A stretch of DNA of 64,000 nt from NCBI RefSeq assembly GCF_002844235.1, contig NZ_PGTS01000002.1, forward strand, positions 829,331-893,330. The letters run 5' to 3'. Of this stretch, positions 33,694-43,625 are shown piece by piece. Each line of letters opens with the position of its first letter. Position 1 is the first letter of the stretch. Origin of the DNA: Thalassospira povalilytica. GTDB taxonomy: Bacteria > Pseudomonadota > Alphaproteobacteria > Rhodospirillales > Thalassospiraceae. The position numbers and the translations under genes are program-made. The notes under the pieces are model-generated. The model was not told the origin of the DNA, ran no database searches, and was given only the letters and a program-made list of their open reading frames with translations.

Positions 33694-35034
33694 ATGTTCA
33701 GAAGTTTCTTGCGTTCCTTCAAAGGTACTTTATGTGCAGCTTTGCTGACATTTTCCCTTCCGGTCTGCGCCCATGCAGCGGCAACAACCACCAGCTATCT
33801 GATGTGGCAATTGCCGGGCTCTGCGATCAGTTTTCCGGTCTATGTCTATCAGAATGACACACAGGTCGATTATCTGTACGCCACAACCCAGCAAGCCTTC
33901 CTTGGCGACTATGCGCCGGGTGCTACGAATGCGAACTTCATCCTTTACTATCAGGATTCAAATGCGGCCTGGCACGGTTGTAACATGGTCCTGACAAACG
34001 GCCAGATCGCCACGACAACCACCTGCCCGGGGGCTGTGATCAACAAGCCGGTCGCAAATTCCAATGTCTATACGCTGGCGATGGGGGCAATTGCCTGGCC
34101 CGCGATTGATCAGGCCCCGACAAACCCGACCACTGTCGATTACGCCAAACGCAAGATCACCTTCAAGAACGATACCCAATACGCCCAGATCCGCATCGGC
34201 GAACATTGCACGGTTTCGGCCAACCCCGACAATTCCAACTGCGCCAACAACCTCAATCTTTATGAAATTGCCAAGGGGGAAAGTGCGACCTTTTATGTCG
34301 ATGGGGATGGCACGACACCTGCCCAAACGCCGCTTGCCGGTCTGACATCCTATGGCTTTACCGTCACGGCCTATAAAAAGTCGGCAAGTGACGACTGGGT
34401 TGAAACCGGCGGATATGGCAAAGGCGAAACCCCCTATGCCACCAAGATCGAATTCACCCACAAGGCCGTCCCGATCAAAAACGGCGCCCCTTCCCCGGAA
34501 GGTTCGACCAATTTTGATATTTCGGCGGTCGACGGATACAACATTTCGGTTACCGGCTATCCGGCAAAGCCGACCTATTGCACCTATACCGTGCCGCCGG
34601 AAAATTCCAATATTCTCGGGGCTGGCAAATATGGCCCGGATATCTTTCTTGCCCGGATCAATGACAGTGAAAAGACCTGTCAAAGCAGCTCGCAATTGCC
34701 ACAGGGCTATAACAAGGGCGATGCGCCCGTCAAATGGGACCTGACGGTCACCAGCAATGGCAAATACCAAGGCTGCATGAGCCCGTGCAGCTACGCCAAA
34801 GTCAATAATGACAGCAATCAGGATCTGTTTTGCTGTGCCGGGAAATACAAATCATCGAAAACCTGTGACCAAGCGACCGGTGTTATTGGCGCAAACAATT
34901 CGACCTATGTCACCAATCTGGCCCCGCCGGTCTCAACGCATGTCTATCGCTTTGCCTATGACGATGCGATTGGTGATTTTGCCTGCCCGGCCCAGACCGA
35001 TTTCATGATTATTTTCGGCACCGGGAACGATTGA
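33694..35034 (+). CDS. Secreted thaumatin-like protein
   Basis: A 446-residue protein with a Sec signal peptide of about 28 residues (hydrophobic TLCAALLTFSLPVCAHA). The C-terminal third resembles plant thaumatin-like proteins: CMSPCSYAKVNNDSNQDLFCC, then a KTCD segment, then VYRFAYDDAIGDFACPAQTD, next to the plant pattern YSYAYDDATSTFTC. DGYNISV about 110 residues earlier fits the DGFN(V/L)P strand. I count 12 Cys after the signal. In eukaryotes TLPs bind or hydrolyse beta-glucan; the REDDD acidic cleft could not be confirmed. The N-terminal half has no clear match. Bacterial members are few. The gene stands alone. Confidence 0.68.
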   Translation: MFRSFLRSFKGTLCAALLTFSLPVCAHAAATTTSYLMWQLPGSAISFPVYVYQNDTQVDYLYATTQQAFLGDYAPGATNANFILYYQDSNAAWHGCNMVLTNGQIATTTTCPGAVINKPVANSNVYTLAMGAIAWPAIDQAPTNPTTVDYAKRKITFKNDTQYAQIRIGEHCTVSANPDNSNCANNLNLYEIAKGESATFYVDGDGTTPAQTPLAGLTSYGFTVTAYKKSASDDWVETGGYGKGETPYATKIEFTHKAVPIKNGAPSPEGSTNFDISAVDGYNISVTGYPAKPTYCTYTVPPENSNILGAGKYGPDIFLARINDSEKTCQSSSQLPQGYNKGDAPVKWDLTVTSNGKYQGCMSPCSYAKVNNDSNQDLFCCAGKYKSSKTCDQATGVIGANNSTYVTNLAPPVSTHVYRFAYDDAIGDFACPAQTDFMIIFGTGND

Positions 35035-35050
35035 TTACCAACTGCCCAAA

Positions 35051-35088
35051 AAAAGAACGGCCCGCGTGGGCTGCGGGCCGTTCCATGT
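35051..35088 (-). terminator. Terminator after pobA
   Basis: GAACGGCCCGC (35055-35065) pairs perfectly with GCGGGCCGTTC (35073-35083). On the minus strand a seven-T run follows, so it ends the pobA transcript; on the plus strand no T-run follows. Confidence 0.85.
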
Positions 35089-35162
35089 TCCTGTCGGAAA
35101 TTTCTGGGCGGAAATGAAGAGTGGGTGCTCTTCGACGGGGGTGGGTATCCCCGTTACGTCAA

Positions 35163-36347
<1,185 letters not shown>

Positions 36348-36533
36348 TCACGGTTGTTGGTTTTTATTGGAATAAGAACCATTCCATTGCGGAAAGAATA
36401 CGCCTGTTCGCAGTTGGACAGAATGGACAAACCGGGATAATGATTGGACAAATCGAACACGTATCCACATTTGGTTATGGATCGGGTTTGATCTGGTTTT
36501 GGCTCTTGCGGCCAAATCACCGCCTGGTCTGGT

Positions 36534-37571
36534 TCAGTTCAATTGCCCCGACGGCGCCTGATCCCCGCCATCGGCCGTCCCGGGGGCTGTGACAAAATCG
36601 GATTTGCACAACGCCCATTCCTTGCAGATTTCCTGTCCGTCATCCGACATCATGAAGGTTTCATAGGCCTGCATCAGTTCCGCGCCGAACGGATGTTTGC
36701 GCGAAAACAGAATGAACATGTCATTGGTTGTAATGGTGTTGGTGGTGGCATAACGTGCGGCCACCTGTTCGCCCAAAAGCCCGGTCAGGTCGTGCCAGCC
36801 CACGGCTTCCTCTTCAAACAGGATATCGGCCCGGTCTGCATGCAGAAACCGCCAGGCGGATTCCGGGTTATTTACAATGTCGGCTTCGATGCCAAGTCGT
36901 CTGAATTCCTGTTCATACCAGTAACTGGCAATCCCGACCGGACGCAGTCCAAGCCCGACAACATCACGCAACGCGTTGATATCGATCCCCTCGGGGAAAC
37001 GGGACTTTTTGTAAAATCCCTTTTGATGGGCCTGGGCAATCGGATAGCGCGGAATATGAAAGGCATCCCTGCGCTCGACTGTCCGAAGCCACGGAAATGT
37101 CGCGACATAGATGCCCTGGCGGGTTTGCTCATAGGCCCGTTGCCAGGGCACGAAAATGAACCGGACGTCAAATCCCATCGCATTGAAAATCGTCTGGAAC
37201 CGTTTGGCGTGTTTGCCGAAATCAGGAAGTGTTTCACTGATCATCGGCGGCCATTCGCCCACCGCCACCCAGACCTCATATCCGGGTTTCAATTTGCCCG
37301 GACCGGTTTGCCGGGCATCACCGACACGGATCACGTCCCCTGCCCGGCTTCTGGCATCATCGCCAACATTGCCACCGGCATGGGGGTCAGTTTTGGTGTT
37401 GGTTTGGGTGTGGGTGTTGGCTTGGTTGTGGGTATTCTGGCCTTTTGCCGGCATAATGACCGATCCGGCACGGGCGGTTGCCGCGACATCCAGGATGACC
37501 GCAACACATATGAACCCGATGACAACTGTTCTTTGCAACCATCGCACATGCGCTTCCCGATATAACCCCAT
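36534..37571 (-). CDS. Periplasmic solute-binding-like protein (SBP_bac_3 type)
   Basis: A 345-residue protein. The N-terminus has a hydrophobic stretch at about 13-33 (VVIGFICVAVILDVA) ending ATARAG, so it is exported. A Thr/Asn/His-rich low-complexity linker follows. The remainder has the type-II binding-protein pattern VWVAVGEWPPMISE, then FNAMGFDVRFIFVPWQRAYEQTRQGIYVATFPW, as in orphan amino-acid-binding-like proteins with no partner permease. I chose the ATG at 37571, with GGAG 6 bases upstream, and rejected the longer frame that runs over the divergent gene. A two-codon-earlier ATG lies too close to GGAG. It sits upstream of pobA with a 204-base gap. Confidence 0.66.
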   Translation of the reverse strand: MGLYREAHVRWLQRTVVIGFICVAVILDVAATARAGSVIMPAKGQNTHNQANTHTQTNTKTDPHAGGNVGDDARSRAGDVIRVGDARQTGPGKLKPGYEVWVAVGEWPPMISETLPDFGKHAKRFQTIFNAMGFDVRFIFVPWQRAYEQTRQGIYVATFPWLRTVERRDAFHIPRYPIAQAHQKGFYKKSRFPEGIDINALRDVVGLGLRPVGIASYWYEQEFRRLGIEADIVNNPESAWRFLHADRADILFEEEAVGWHDLTGLLGEQVAARYATTNTITTNDMFILFSRKHPFGAELMQAYETFMMSDDGQEICKEWALCKSDFVTAPGTADGGDQAPSGQLN

Positions 37572-37855
37572 AGGCATCTCCGGAAAATGTGACCGTGACA
37601 GGCGCTGTAAAAACCATTGATGGATCAATGCCATACCAACAATAGCATCATTTGGTGATATTGAAGAGGAAAATGCGCGTCCGCCCCCAAACCGGTATTG
37701 CGCACCCGACGCCATCGCATGTTTTTTGATCAAATTATCGCTGTGATCAAAAATTAACCTTCCCAAAGGTCGATCCGCCCCGATCACTGTGATAAGCTTC
37801 TGACCAAGAGACCAGTTTACGGTCTTGCACATGTCAAAAACCGCGACAGAACGGG

Positions 37856-38698
37856 ATGATGCCAAACAGCCGCGCCATCGCCATCTTTACCGACCTTGAC
37901 GGCACATTGCTTGATCATGACACCTATGGCTGGGACGCCGCACGTCCGGCACTTGATCGCGTGAAACAGCTTGCCATCCCCCTGATCGCCGTATCCTCGA
38001 AAACACTTGCCGAACTTGAACATATCAATCAGCAATCCATGCTGTTTGACGGGCTGATTGGCGAAAATGGCGGCGTCATTTCCCTGAATGGCGAAATCGA
38101 ACAGGCTGGCCCGTCATCCGAAACAATCGATGCTGCGCGCAATCAGATCCGCGATGCAGTTTCCGTCCCTGTTGGCAGTTTTCGGACCGTCTCGCCGGAA
38201 ATCATTGCATCGGAAACCGGTCTTCCGCTTGACGATGCCATTCGCGCCGGTCAGCGCCATTGTTCCGACCCGCTGATCTGGCAAGCCAGCAAGCAGGATG
38301 TCACCACGGCGCGCGCCATTGCCGAAAAATGGTCACTGAAACTGGTCAAGGGTGGCCGTTTCCATACCTTGTGCGGCCCCTCGACCAAGGGCGAAGCCAT
38401 GAAACGCATTCTGCAATGGCTTGCCCTGTCGCAAAGCGGCAAAAGCGAAACCTCCCCGCCCAAACGGTTCACCACCATCGCGCTTGGGGATTCCCCCAAT
38501 GACATCCCGATGCTGGCCGAGGCCGATTTTGCCATTCAGATTCCAACCAAACATGGCGCGCGGACATCGCCGCTGCTTGACCATGCCAATCTTCGGATCG
38601 CGCCCGCCCCCGGTCCTGCGGGCTGGAACGCTGCGATCAACGACCTTCTCGACCAGTTAACCAATACCAATAAAAACAGCGAGGTACTTCATGGCTGA
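37856..38698 (+). CDS. HAD phosphatase, glucosyl/mannosyl-3-phosphoglycerate phosphatase type
   Basis: A 280-residue HAD-IIB phosphatase. The nucleophile motif is FTDLDGTLLD with Asp13 and Asp15; the metal-binding motif IV is GDSPNDIPML; ENGGVIS (70-76) is the mannosyl-3-phosphoglycerate phosphatase-like block. It removes phosphate from glucosyl-3-phosphoglycerate in the glucosylglycerate pathway, inferred because the next gene is a glucosyl-3-phosphoglycerate synthase-like glycosyltransferase and a GH13_18 phosphorylase is opposite. The YedP/MpgP name is the homology class; the substrate is from context. It overlaps the synthase by 8 bases. A second ATG three bases later is also possible. 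Confidence 0.85.
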   Translation: MMPNSRAIAIFTDLDGTLLDHDTYGWDAARPALDRVKQLAIPLIAVSSKTLAELEHINQQSMLFDGLIGENGGVISLNGEIEQAGPSSETIDAARNQIRDAVSVPVGSFRTVSPEIIASETGLPLDDAIRAGQRHCSDPLIWQASKQDVTTARAIAEKWSLKLVKGGRFHTLCGPSTKGEAMKRILQWLALSQSGKSETSPPKRFTTIALGDSPNDIPMLAEADFAIQIPTKHGARTSPLLDHANLRIAPAPGPAGWNAAINDLLDQLTNTNKNSEVLHG

Positions 38699-39923
38699 TT
38701 TCCATCAGGGTGGCCCGATCACAACCCTTCATCGCATTCTTGACCGCAACCCGGAAGAACTCGCCTATGAAATGACTGCCTTTGCCCGCCAAAGGCGCCA
38801 GACCCTGATTTTGCCGTGCCTTTATTCGGAACTTGAAACCCCGGCCATGACAACCATTGTCGATGGGCTCAAACAGGCGACCTATATCGATCAGATCGTC
38901 GTCGGTCTGGACCGCGCCAATGCGCAGCAATATCTTCATGCGCGCGAATTTTTCAAAGACCTGCCGCAGCATGTGCGCATTTTGTGGAATGACGGGCCGC
39001 GCCTGCGCGGTGTTCATGACCGGCTTGATGAATTTGGTCTGGCCCGTTACGAACCCGGCAAGGGCCGCAATGTCTGGTATTGCATGGGCTACACCCTGGC
39101 ATCGGGGCGCAGTTCCGTGATCGGCATTCATGATTGCGACATTGCGACCTATACCCCCGATCTTCCGGCCAAGCTGATGTATCCGATCGCCAATCCGGCG
39201 TTCAATTTCGCCTTTGCCAAGGGATATTACGCCCGTGTTGCCAATGGCACCCTCAAGGGCCGGGTATGCCGCCTGTTTGTCACCCCGCTGATCCGGGCGT
39301 TGAAACAGGTGGTCGGCAAGACCGATTTCCTGAATTATCTCGATTGTTTCCGCTATTCCCTGTCCGGTGAAATGGCGATCCGCACCGATGTTGCCTATGG
39401 CCTGCGGGTTGCGTCCGATTGGGGGCTTGAAATTTCCATGCTTTCGGAAATGTATCGCAATCACACGGTCCATCGTCTGGCCCAGGTCGATATCGCCGAT
39501 ATCTATGACCACAAGCACCGCGAATTCGACCCGGCGCAAAAAGATGACGGCCTGTCGCGCATGGCGGGTGACATCGCCAAATCCCTGTTCCGCAAACTGG
39601 CAACACAGGGGACGATTTTCTCGCACGAGACATTCCGCACCCTTAAGGCAACCTATTATCGCGCGGCACTCGACCTGATTGAGCAATACCGTGCCGATGC
39701 CCTGTTTAACGGCCTTAAAATCAATCGCGACGAAGAAGAAAAATGCGTCGAGGTCCTGTCGGAAGTCATCATCAGTGCCGGTCAGCACTATCTCGACAAC
39801 CCGCTTGAAAGCCCGTTCATCCCAAGCTGGCAGCGTGTTGAAAGTGCGATGGGTGACATTTTCGAACATCTTTCAAGTGCAGTTGAAGACGATCTGAACG
39901 ACACCGAAATCGGCAAGGGTTAA
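38691..39923 (+). CDS. gpgS: Glucosyl-3-phosphoglycerate synthase (GpgS)-like glycosyltransferase
   Basis: A 410-residue glycosyltransferase of the GT81-like class that transfers glucose from a nucleotide sugar to 3-phosphoglycerate. The DxD site is HDCD (Asp148-Cys-Asp150), inside VIGIHDCDIATY. The GKGRNVWYCMGY block (123-134) is where GpgS enzymes bind the nucleotide-sugar phosphate. The C-terminal half contains EMYRNHTVHRLAQVDIADIYDH, with the conserved His that binds metal. It overlaps the phosphatase gene by 8 bases. Together they give the compatible solute glucosylglycerate, an osmolyte also linked to nitrogen starvation. Confidence 0.85.
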   Translation: MADFHQGGPITTLHRILDRNPEELAYEMTAFARQRRQTLILPCLYSELETPAMTTIVDGLKQATYIDQIVVGLDRANAQQYLHAREFFKDLPQHVRILWNDGPRLRGVHDRLDEFGLARYEPGKGRNVWYCMGYTLASGRSSVIGIHDCDIATYTPDLPAKLMYPIANPAFNFAFAKGYYARVANGTLKGRVCRLFVTPLIRALKQVVGKTDFLNYLDCFRYSLSGEMAIRTDVAYGLRVASDWGLEISMLSEMYRNHTVHRLAQVDIADIYDHKHREFDPAQKDDGLSRMAGDIAKSLFRKLATQGTIFSHETFRTLKATYYRAALDLIEQYRADALFNGLKINRDEEEKCVEVLSEVIISAGQHYLDNPLESPFIPSWQRVESAMGDIFEHLSSAVEDDLNDTEIGKG

Positions 39924-39973
39924 GAGCGGGGCTTGATCCGGCACGCTGTTTCGAACGCGCTTGCGGTTCGCTG

Positions 39974-40468
39974 CTATTGCGTATGATCGGGGAATGGAAA
40001 TATGGCCAGAAAGACCTGAAGAACGTCTTCCTGGCCTTTTCGTTCAAGAACCACCGGCAATAACAGCCGCACCCCTTTGCGCCAGTCTTTTTGAAAGATC
40101 TGCAAATGATGGATTTGCGGCTTGCCTGTTTTGCGTGCCGCGGACAGGGCCGCATGCAATGCAGTTGAAAAATGGCAATCCACTTCACGGGCAAAGGCAC
40201 CGCGCCAATCCTCGCCGGTCAGCGCAATGATGTTTTCACCTTCGAGCAAAATCTGAAAATCATCCTTGTCCGGGTGATATTCATAGATGCTGATATCATC
40301 AATCCATGGGGACAACGTATCCGGGGTAAAGTCGCAACGGGTCGGAATTCTGCGCCGTGCAGCAGCCCGGCCCCACAATGCCAAAAGCGCATGCGCCCCG
40401 GCCGGTGCATCCGCGCCAAGCCGATCCAGCGGCACTTCCTTGTCATGCGAACCACCAAGCCCGGCCAT
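39974..40468 (-). CDS. PAS_5 domain protein, copy 3 of 3
   Basis: A 164-residue single-domain protein of the PAS_5 (PF07310) type, a family common in Rhodospirillales. The core is WIDDISIYEYHPDKDDFQILLEGENIIALTGEDW, in the same register as the two paralogues upstream: the shared pattern is DxISxYEYxPxxxDF, then 12-14 residues, then GExxxG. No HTH, kinase or GGDEF domain is attached. The ATG at 40468 is 10 bases after the stop of copy 2; longer frames overlap it. It is the last gene of the presumed unit phosphorylase-PAS-PAS-PAS. Confidence 0.75.
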   Translation of the reverse strand: MAGLGGSHDKEVPLDRLGADAPAGAHALLALWGRAAARRRIPTRCDFTPDTLSPWIDDISIYEYHPDKDDFQILLEGENIIALTGEDWRGAFAREVDCHFSTALHAALSAARKTGKPQIHHLQIFQKDWRKGVRLLLPVVLERKGQEDVLQVFLAIFPFPDHTQ

Positions 40469-40478
40469 TGCGCATCCG

Positions 40479-40991
40479 TCAGATATAGTGCATCGGCTCG
40501 TAGGGGAAACGTGCGCCAAGCACCTGATAGATCGGGTCACCAAACTGGTCCATGGTTTGCGCCGGCAACAGGACACGCAACCAATGACGGTGTTTGGCAT
40601 GATTTCCGGCCACATTCACATAATGGAAAGTCGGCCGCTTTTCGTACATTGTCTTTAGCAATGCCGCCATCAGACAGGTGCCATATTTCAGGTCGATCTC
40701 GCGCGGGGTGGATCCCTGAAAATTTTCGCCCGTGGCAGCAACAATTGACGGTGCATCAATGCGCACCAGAAAGTCATTCCGGACCGGCAGATATTCATAA
40801 ACACTGATCTCGTCGCGCCAGCGGATCAGACGTTCCGCATTCAGAATGGCGCGTGACGGCACGCTGTTTATTCCGGTCTGGGTCCATGCATCATACCATG
40901 TGTCGACAAGCGCAATGACCCGGACATCAACGTCCTCGGGCAACCCGTCCAGTTCGGTGTCTGCTGATTCAAGCGCGCGTGATGGTATCAT
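40479..40991 (-). CDS. PAS_5 domain protein, copy 2 of 3
   Basis: A 170-residue PAS_5 protein (core: RDEISVYEYLPVRNDFLVRID and TGENFQGSTPREIDLKYG). I start at MIPSRALES (40991), which has GGGAAA about 8 bases upstream; the ATG seven codons earlier has no Shine-Dalgarno. It is 63 bases downstream of copy 1 and 10 bases before copy 3. These proteins may be ligand or redox sensors, but no output domain is present, so the partner is unknown. Confidence 0.75.
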   Translation of the reverse strand: MIPSRALESADTELDGLPEDVDVRVIALVDTWYDAWTQTGINSVPSRAILNAERLIRWRDEISVYEYLPVRNDFLVRIDAPSIVAATGENFQGSTPREIDLKYGTCLMAALLKTMYEKRPTFHYVNVAGNHAKHRHWLRVLLPAQTMDQFGDPIYQVLGARFPYEPMHYI

Positions 40992-41054
40992 GGCATTTTC
41001 CCAGATATGCACGTGGGTAAATCACGCCCCGAAACAAGTATGAAAGCCAAATAA

Positions 41055-41531
41055 TCACGATGCCCCGCGATAAAAGAAGTGGGTGACGAAAACCTGTTCG
41101 ATAACCCGCCCCTGCCGGTCGGTTGCCCGCATAGGCAACAAAAGACGCAGCCATTCTTCCCAGACCTTGCGTTCATAACCGATGCGGTGAAAGGCCGGCT
41201 TGCCGTGATCGATCACCTCAAGCAATGTCGCGTGTAATGTGGTGCCAAAATCCAGATCAATCTGCCGGGGTGAACAGCCATGATAATCTTCGCCGCTGGC
41301 GTCAATGATGTTCGGGGCATCGATGCGGATGATAAAATCACGCTTTTGCGGAAGATATTCATAGATACAGATATCATCGACCCAAGGCGCCAGAACATGA
41401 CCGTTCAGCACCTTTCGGTCAGGAACCTTGCCACCCTTTGCCGCCGCTTGCCAAACCTCGAAATAGGATCTTACGCGGCTTTCTGTATCATCGGGCAAGT
41501 GCGGAATTTCGATTTCCTGCGCATACGCCAT
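41055..41531 (-). CDS. PAS_5 domain protein, copy 1 of 3
   Basis: A 158-residue PAS_5 protein with core VDDICIYEYLPQKRDFIIRID and SGEDYHGCSPRQIDLDFG. I choose the ATG at 41531 (MAYAQEIEIP) rather than frames extending into the phosphorylase gene; a GAGGG sequence lies about 12 bases upstream. It follows the glucosylglycerate phosphorylase by 115 bases on the same strand and precedes two paralogues. The residue pattern DDICIYEYLP...IDAP is most similar to copy 2, suggesting serial duplication. Confidence 0.75.
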   Translation of the reverse strand: MAYAQEIEIPHLPDDTESRVRSYFEVWQAAAKGGKVPDRKVLNGHVLAPWVDDICIYEYLPQKRDFIIRIDAPNIIDASGEDYHGCSPRQIDLDFGTTLHATLLEVIDHGKPAFHRIGYERKVWEEWLRLLLPMRATDRQGRVIEQVFVTHFFYRGAS

Positions 41532-41646
41532 GTGCGTAAATTGCCCTCTATGTCCTGCTATCTGGACACGAGTTTTGCAAAGCACATTTTGTGACGCAAC
41601 GATAAACGCATCGGCTGCGTATTTTTTGCACAATCTGAAAAACCGA

Positions 41647-43461
41647 TCAGACCGGCATGGCATCCCGATAGCGTTGCAGCAACCGGCTTTCGGTACGGTT
41701 GCGCCCGTCCCGGTTGGAAATCCACACGATCTGATAGGGCGCCAGCTTCATGATCCCGTCGTAATCTTCGATCACTTGCTGGGTGATCAAATCCTGCCAG
41801 CCTTCGGTCATGATCAGATTGATCTTCGAAAGATCAAGATCCTGTTGGGTCTCGGTCAGGTTAAAGACACAGAAAATGCTTTGTTCATTCAAATGCGACT
41901 GCCGCCAGATGCCCAGCAAATCCGGACCGAGATTAAGGGTATATTGCGTGGCATTGGGGTGAAACGCAGGTTGCCCCATACGGATCGACATAAGCGCGCG
42001 CAACTGATCAAACGCCGATTTGGCCGGACCATCTTCGGACAGAACCCGTTCTGCATCGGAAAGCTTCCAGATCTTGCGGTTCAGGCGGCGCGGAATACCG
42101 GTTTCCTCATACGCCGCCTGATCATTTTCCGTTGCCAGAATGGTCTGGACATAGATCGCCGGGATCCCTTCAAGCGACATGGCAATTGCCTGGCTCATCA
42201 CAAACCGTTCAAGCCCCATGGTCGCTTCTCCGGCGAAGTTTTCCGCCAGCATGCTGTAAAGCGTCACATTGAGCTCATAGGGCTTTTGCCCACCCCCCTT
42301 AAGCGCACGGTAACTGACCTGGCCGCCCATCTTGAGCGCATGCTCGCGCAGGCCATCAATATCTTCATCGGGAATAAGGTTCTCGGCCGGACGTAGACCA
42401 ATGCCATCATGGCTGGCGGTAAAGTTAAAGAACGTACAGCCCGCCGGTGCCGGTGGCATCGCCATGATACATTTGCGGATATAATCGCTCCGCCCGCTCA
42501 GCAACGCATGAATGATCACCGGCGGCAGCGAAAAGTTGTAAATCAGGTGTGCTTCATCCTGATTGCCGAAATAGGACAGGTTTTCCAGAAGCGGCAAATT
42601 GGTTTCGGTAATAAACAGCACATCGGGATAAAGCGCATTGCAGGCCAGGCGCATGGCCTTGATCAGTTTATGGGTCTGATCAAGATTGATGGATGTCGTT
42701 CCGACTTCCTTCCAAATAAAGCCGATGGCATCAAGCCGCACCACGCGCACGCCATGCTTCAGGTAATTCAACACCACGCGCAGCATTTCGAAAAACACAT
42801 CCGGGTTGCCATAATCCAGATCGACCTGATCATAGCTGAATGTGCACCAGACGAACTTTTCGCCATCCTTGGTCACGACATCATTCAGCAACGCATGACT
42901 GCGCGGGCGCACCACATCGGAAAGATCATCTTCAAGGCTTGCGGTTTTGATGTAGTCAACACCGGGTTTTTCACCGGCCAGAAATTGCTGATACCAGGGA
43001 TGCGACGCCGATATGTGGTTTGCCACCAGATCGGCCATCACCGTGCCGTGCTTTGCCAGATCCTCGACATCATCCCAATCGCCAAGTTCCGTGCGAAGCT
43101 GGCTGAAATCGCTGACTGAAAATCCGTCATCGGATGTAAAGGGATGAAATGGCAGGATATGAATGCCGGTAAGCCAGTCCTTCAGCCATTTACGATGAAA
43201 TTCGCCAAGGCTTTGCAGGCCCTTTTTGCCGTCCTGATGGATGCTGTCGCCATAGGTGATCAGAAACGCATCGCGCTGATCCCATTTGCGCAGGTTTTCC
43301 TCTTTGGGTTCCGGCCCGTCACCTTCGACCGGCAGGCCAAGTTCGTCAAAAACGCGCAGCACCAGTGCTTCGTGATCGTGTTCGGGATAAACATCTGCAA
43401 GCAGGTTGCGCATCGCGCTGGCAAACGCAATCCGTCCCGAGGTTCCGACAACACGATCCAT
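41647..43461 (-). CDS. GH13_18 sucrose-phosphorylase-family enzyme, probable glucosylglycerate phosphorylase
   Basis: A 604-residue alpha-retaining phosphorylase with the GH13 barrel. The catalytic set is visible: nucleophile Asp244 in VVRLDAIGFIWKE, acid/base Glu286 in FITETNLP, and transition-state Asp352 in NFTASHDGIG. The N-terminus and DLVANHIS (144-151) match the GH13_18 subfamily. Members in operons with GpgS and the HAD phosphatase were shown to phosphorolyse glucosylglycerate to glucose 1-phosphate and glycerate, and this is the first choice here; sucrose phosphorylase is the alternative. AAGGAG precedes the ATG. It converges on gpgS, with three PAS genes between. Confidence 0.85.
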   Translation of the reverse strand: MDRVVGTSGRIAFASAMRNLLADVYPEHDHEALVLRVFDELGLPVEGDGPEPKEENLRKWDQRDAFLITYGDSIHQDGKKGLQSLGEFHRKWLKDWLTGIHILPFHPFTSDDGFSVSDFSQLRTELGDWDDVEDLAKHGTVMADLVANHISASHPWYQQFLAGEKPGVDYIKTASLEDDLSDVVRPRSHALLNDVVTKDGEKFVWCTFSYDQVDLDYGNPDVFFEMLRVVLNYLKHGVRVVRLDAIGFIWKEVGTTSINLDQTHKLIKAMRLACNALYPDVLFITETNLPLLENLSYFGNQDEAHLIYNFSLPPVIIHALLSGRSDYIRKCIMAMPPAPAGCTFFNFTASHDGIGLRPAENLIPDEDIDGLREHALKMGGQVSYRALKGGGQKPYELNVTLYSMLAENFAGEATMGLERFVMSQAIAMSLEGIPAIYVQTILATENDQAAYEETGIPRRLNRKIWKLSDAERVLSEDGPAKSAFDQLRALMSIRMGQPAFHPNATQYTLNLGPDLLGIWRQSHLNEQSIFCVFNLTETQQDLDLSKINLIMTEGWQDLITQQVIEDYDGIMKLAPYQIVWISNRDGRNRTESRLLQRYRDAMPV

Positions 43462-43570
43462 ACTGGCTCCTTCCGGGCAGGCAATTCAAAGCATTACGCA
43501 ATGAAATAATGAAATTGCACAGGATGCAAGCAGGGATTCCATTCTGCCGACAAAGCAGGCATTAATACGC

Positions 43571-43599
43571 AAAACGCCCGGCACAAGGCCGGGCGCTAC
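43571..43599 (-). terminator. Terminator after the ThDP-enzyme gene
   Basis: CGCCCGGC (43575-43582) pairs with GCCGGGCG (43588-43595); on the minus strand TTTT follows. It ends the ThDP-enzyme transcript. Confidence 0.7.
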
Positions 43600-43625
43600 A
43601 ACATGGCAACTGCAACGATCGTGCC

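Noticed and set aside
38637..39869. A 410-codon minus-strand open frame opposite gpgS
   Set aside because: It covers the same DNA as the gpgS gene, whose protein has clear motifs (HDCD, GKGRNVW). The reverse frame has none and reads as a high-G+C shadow.
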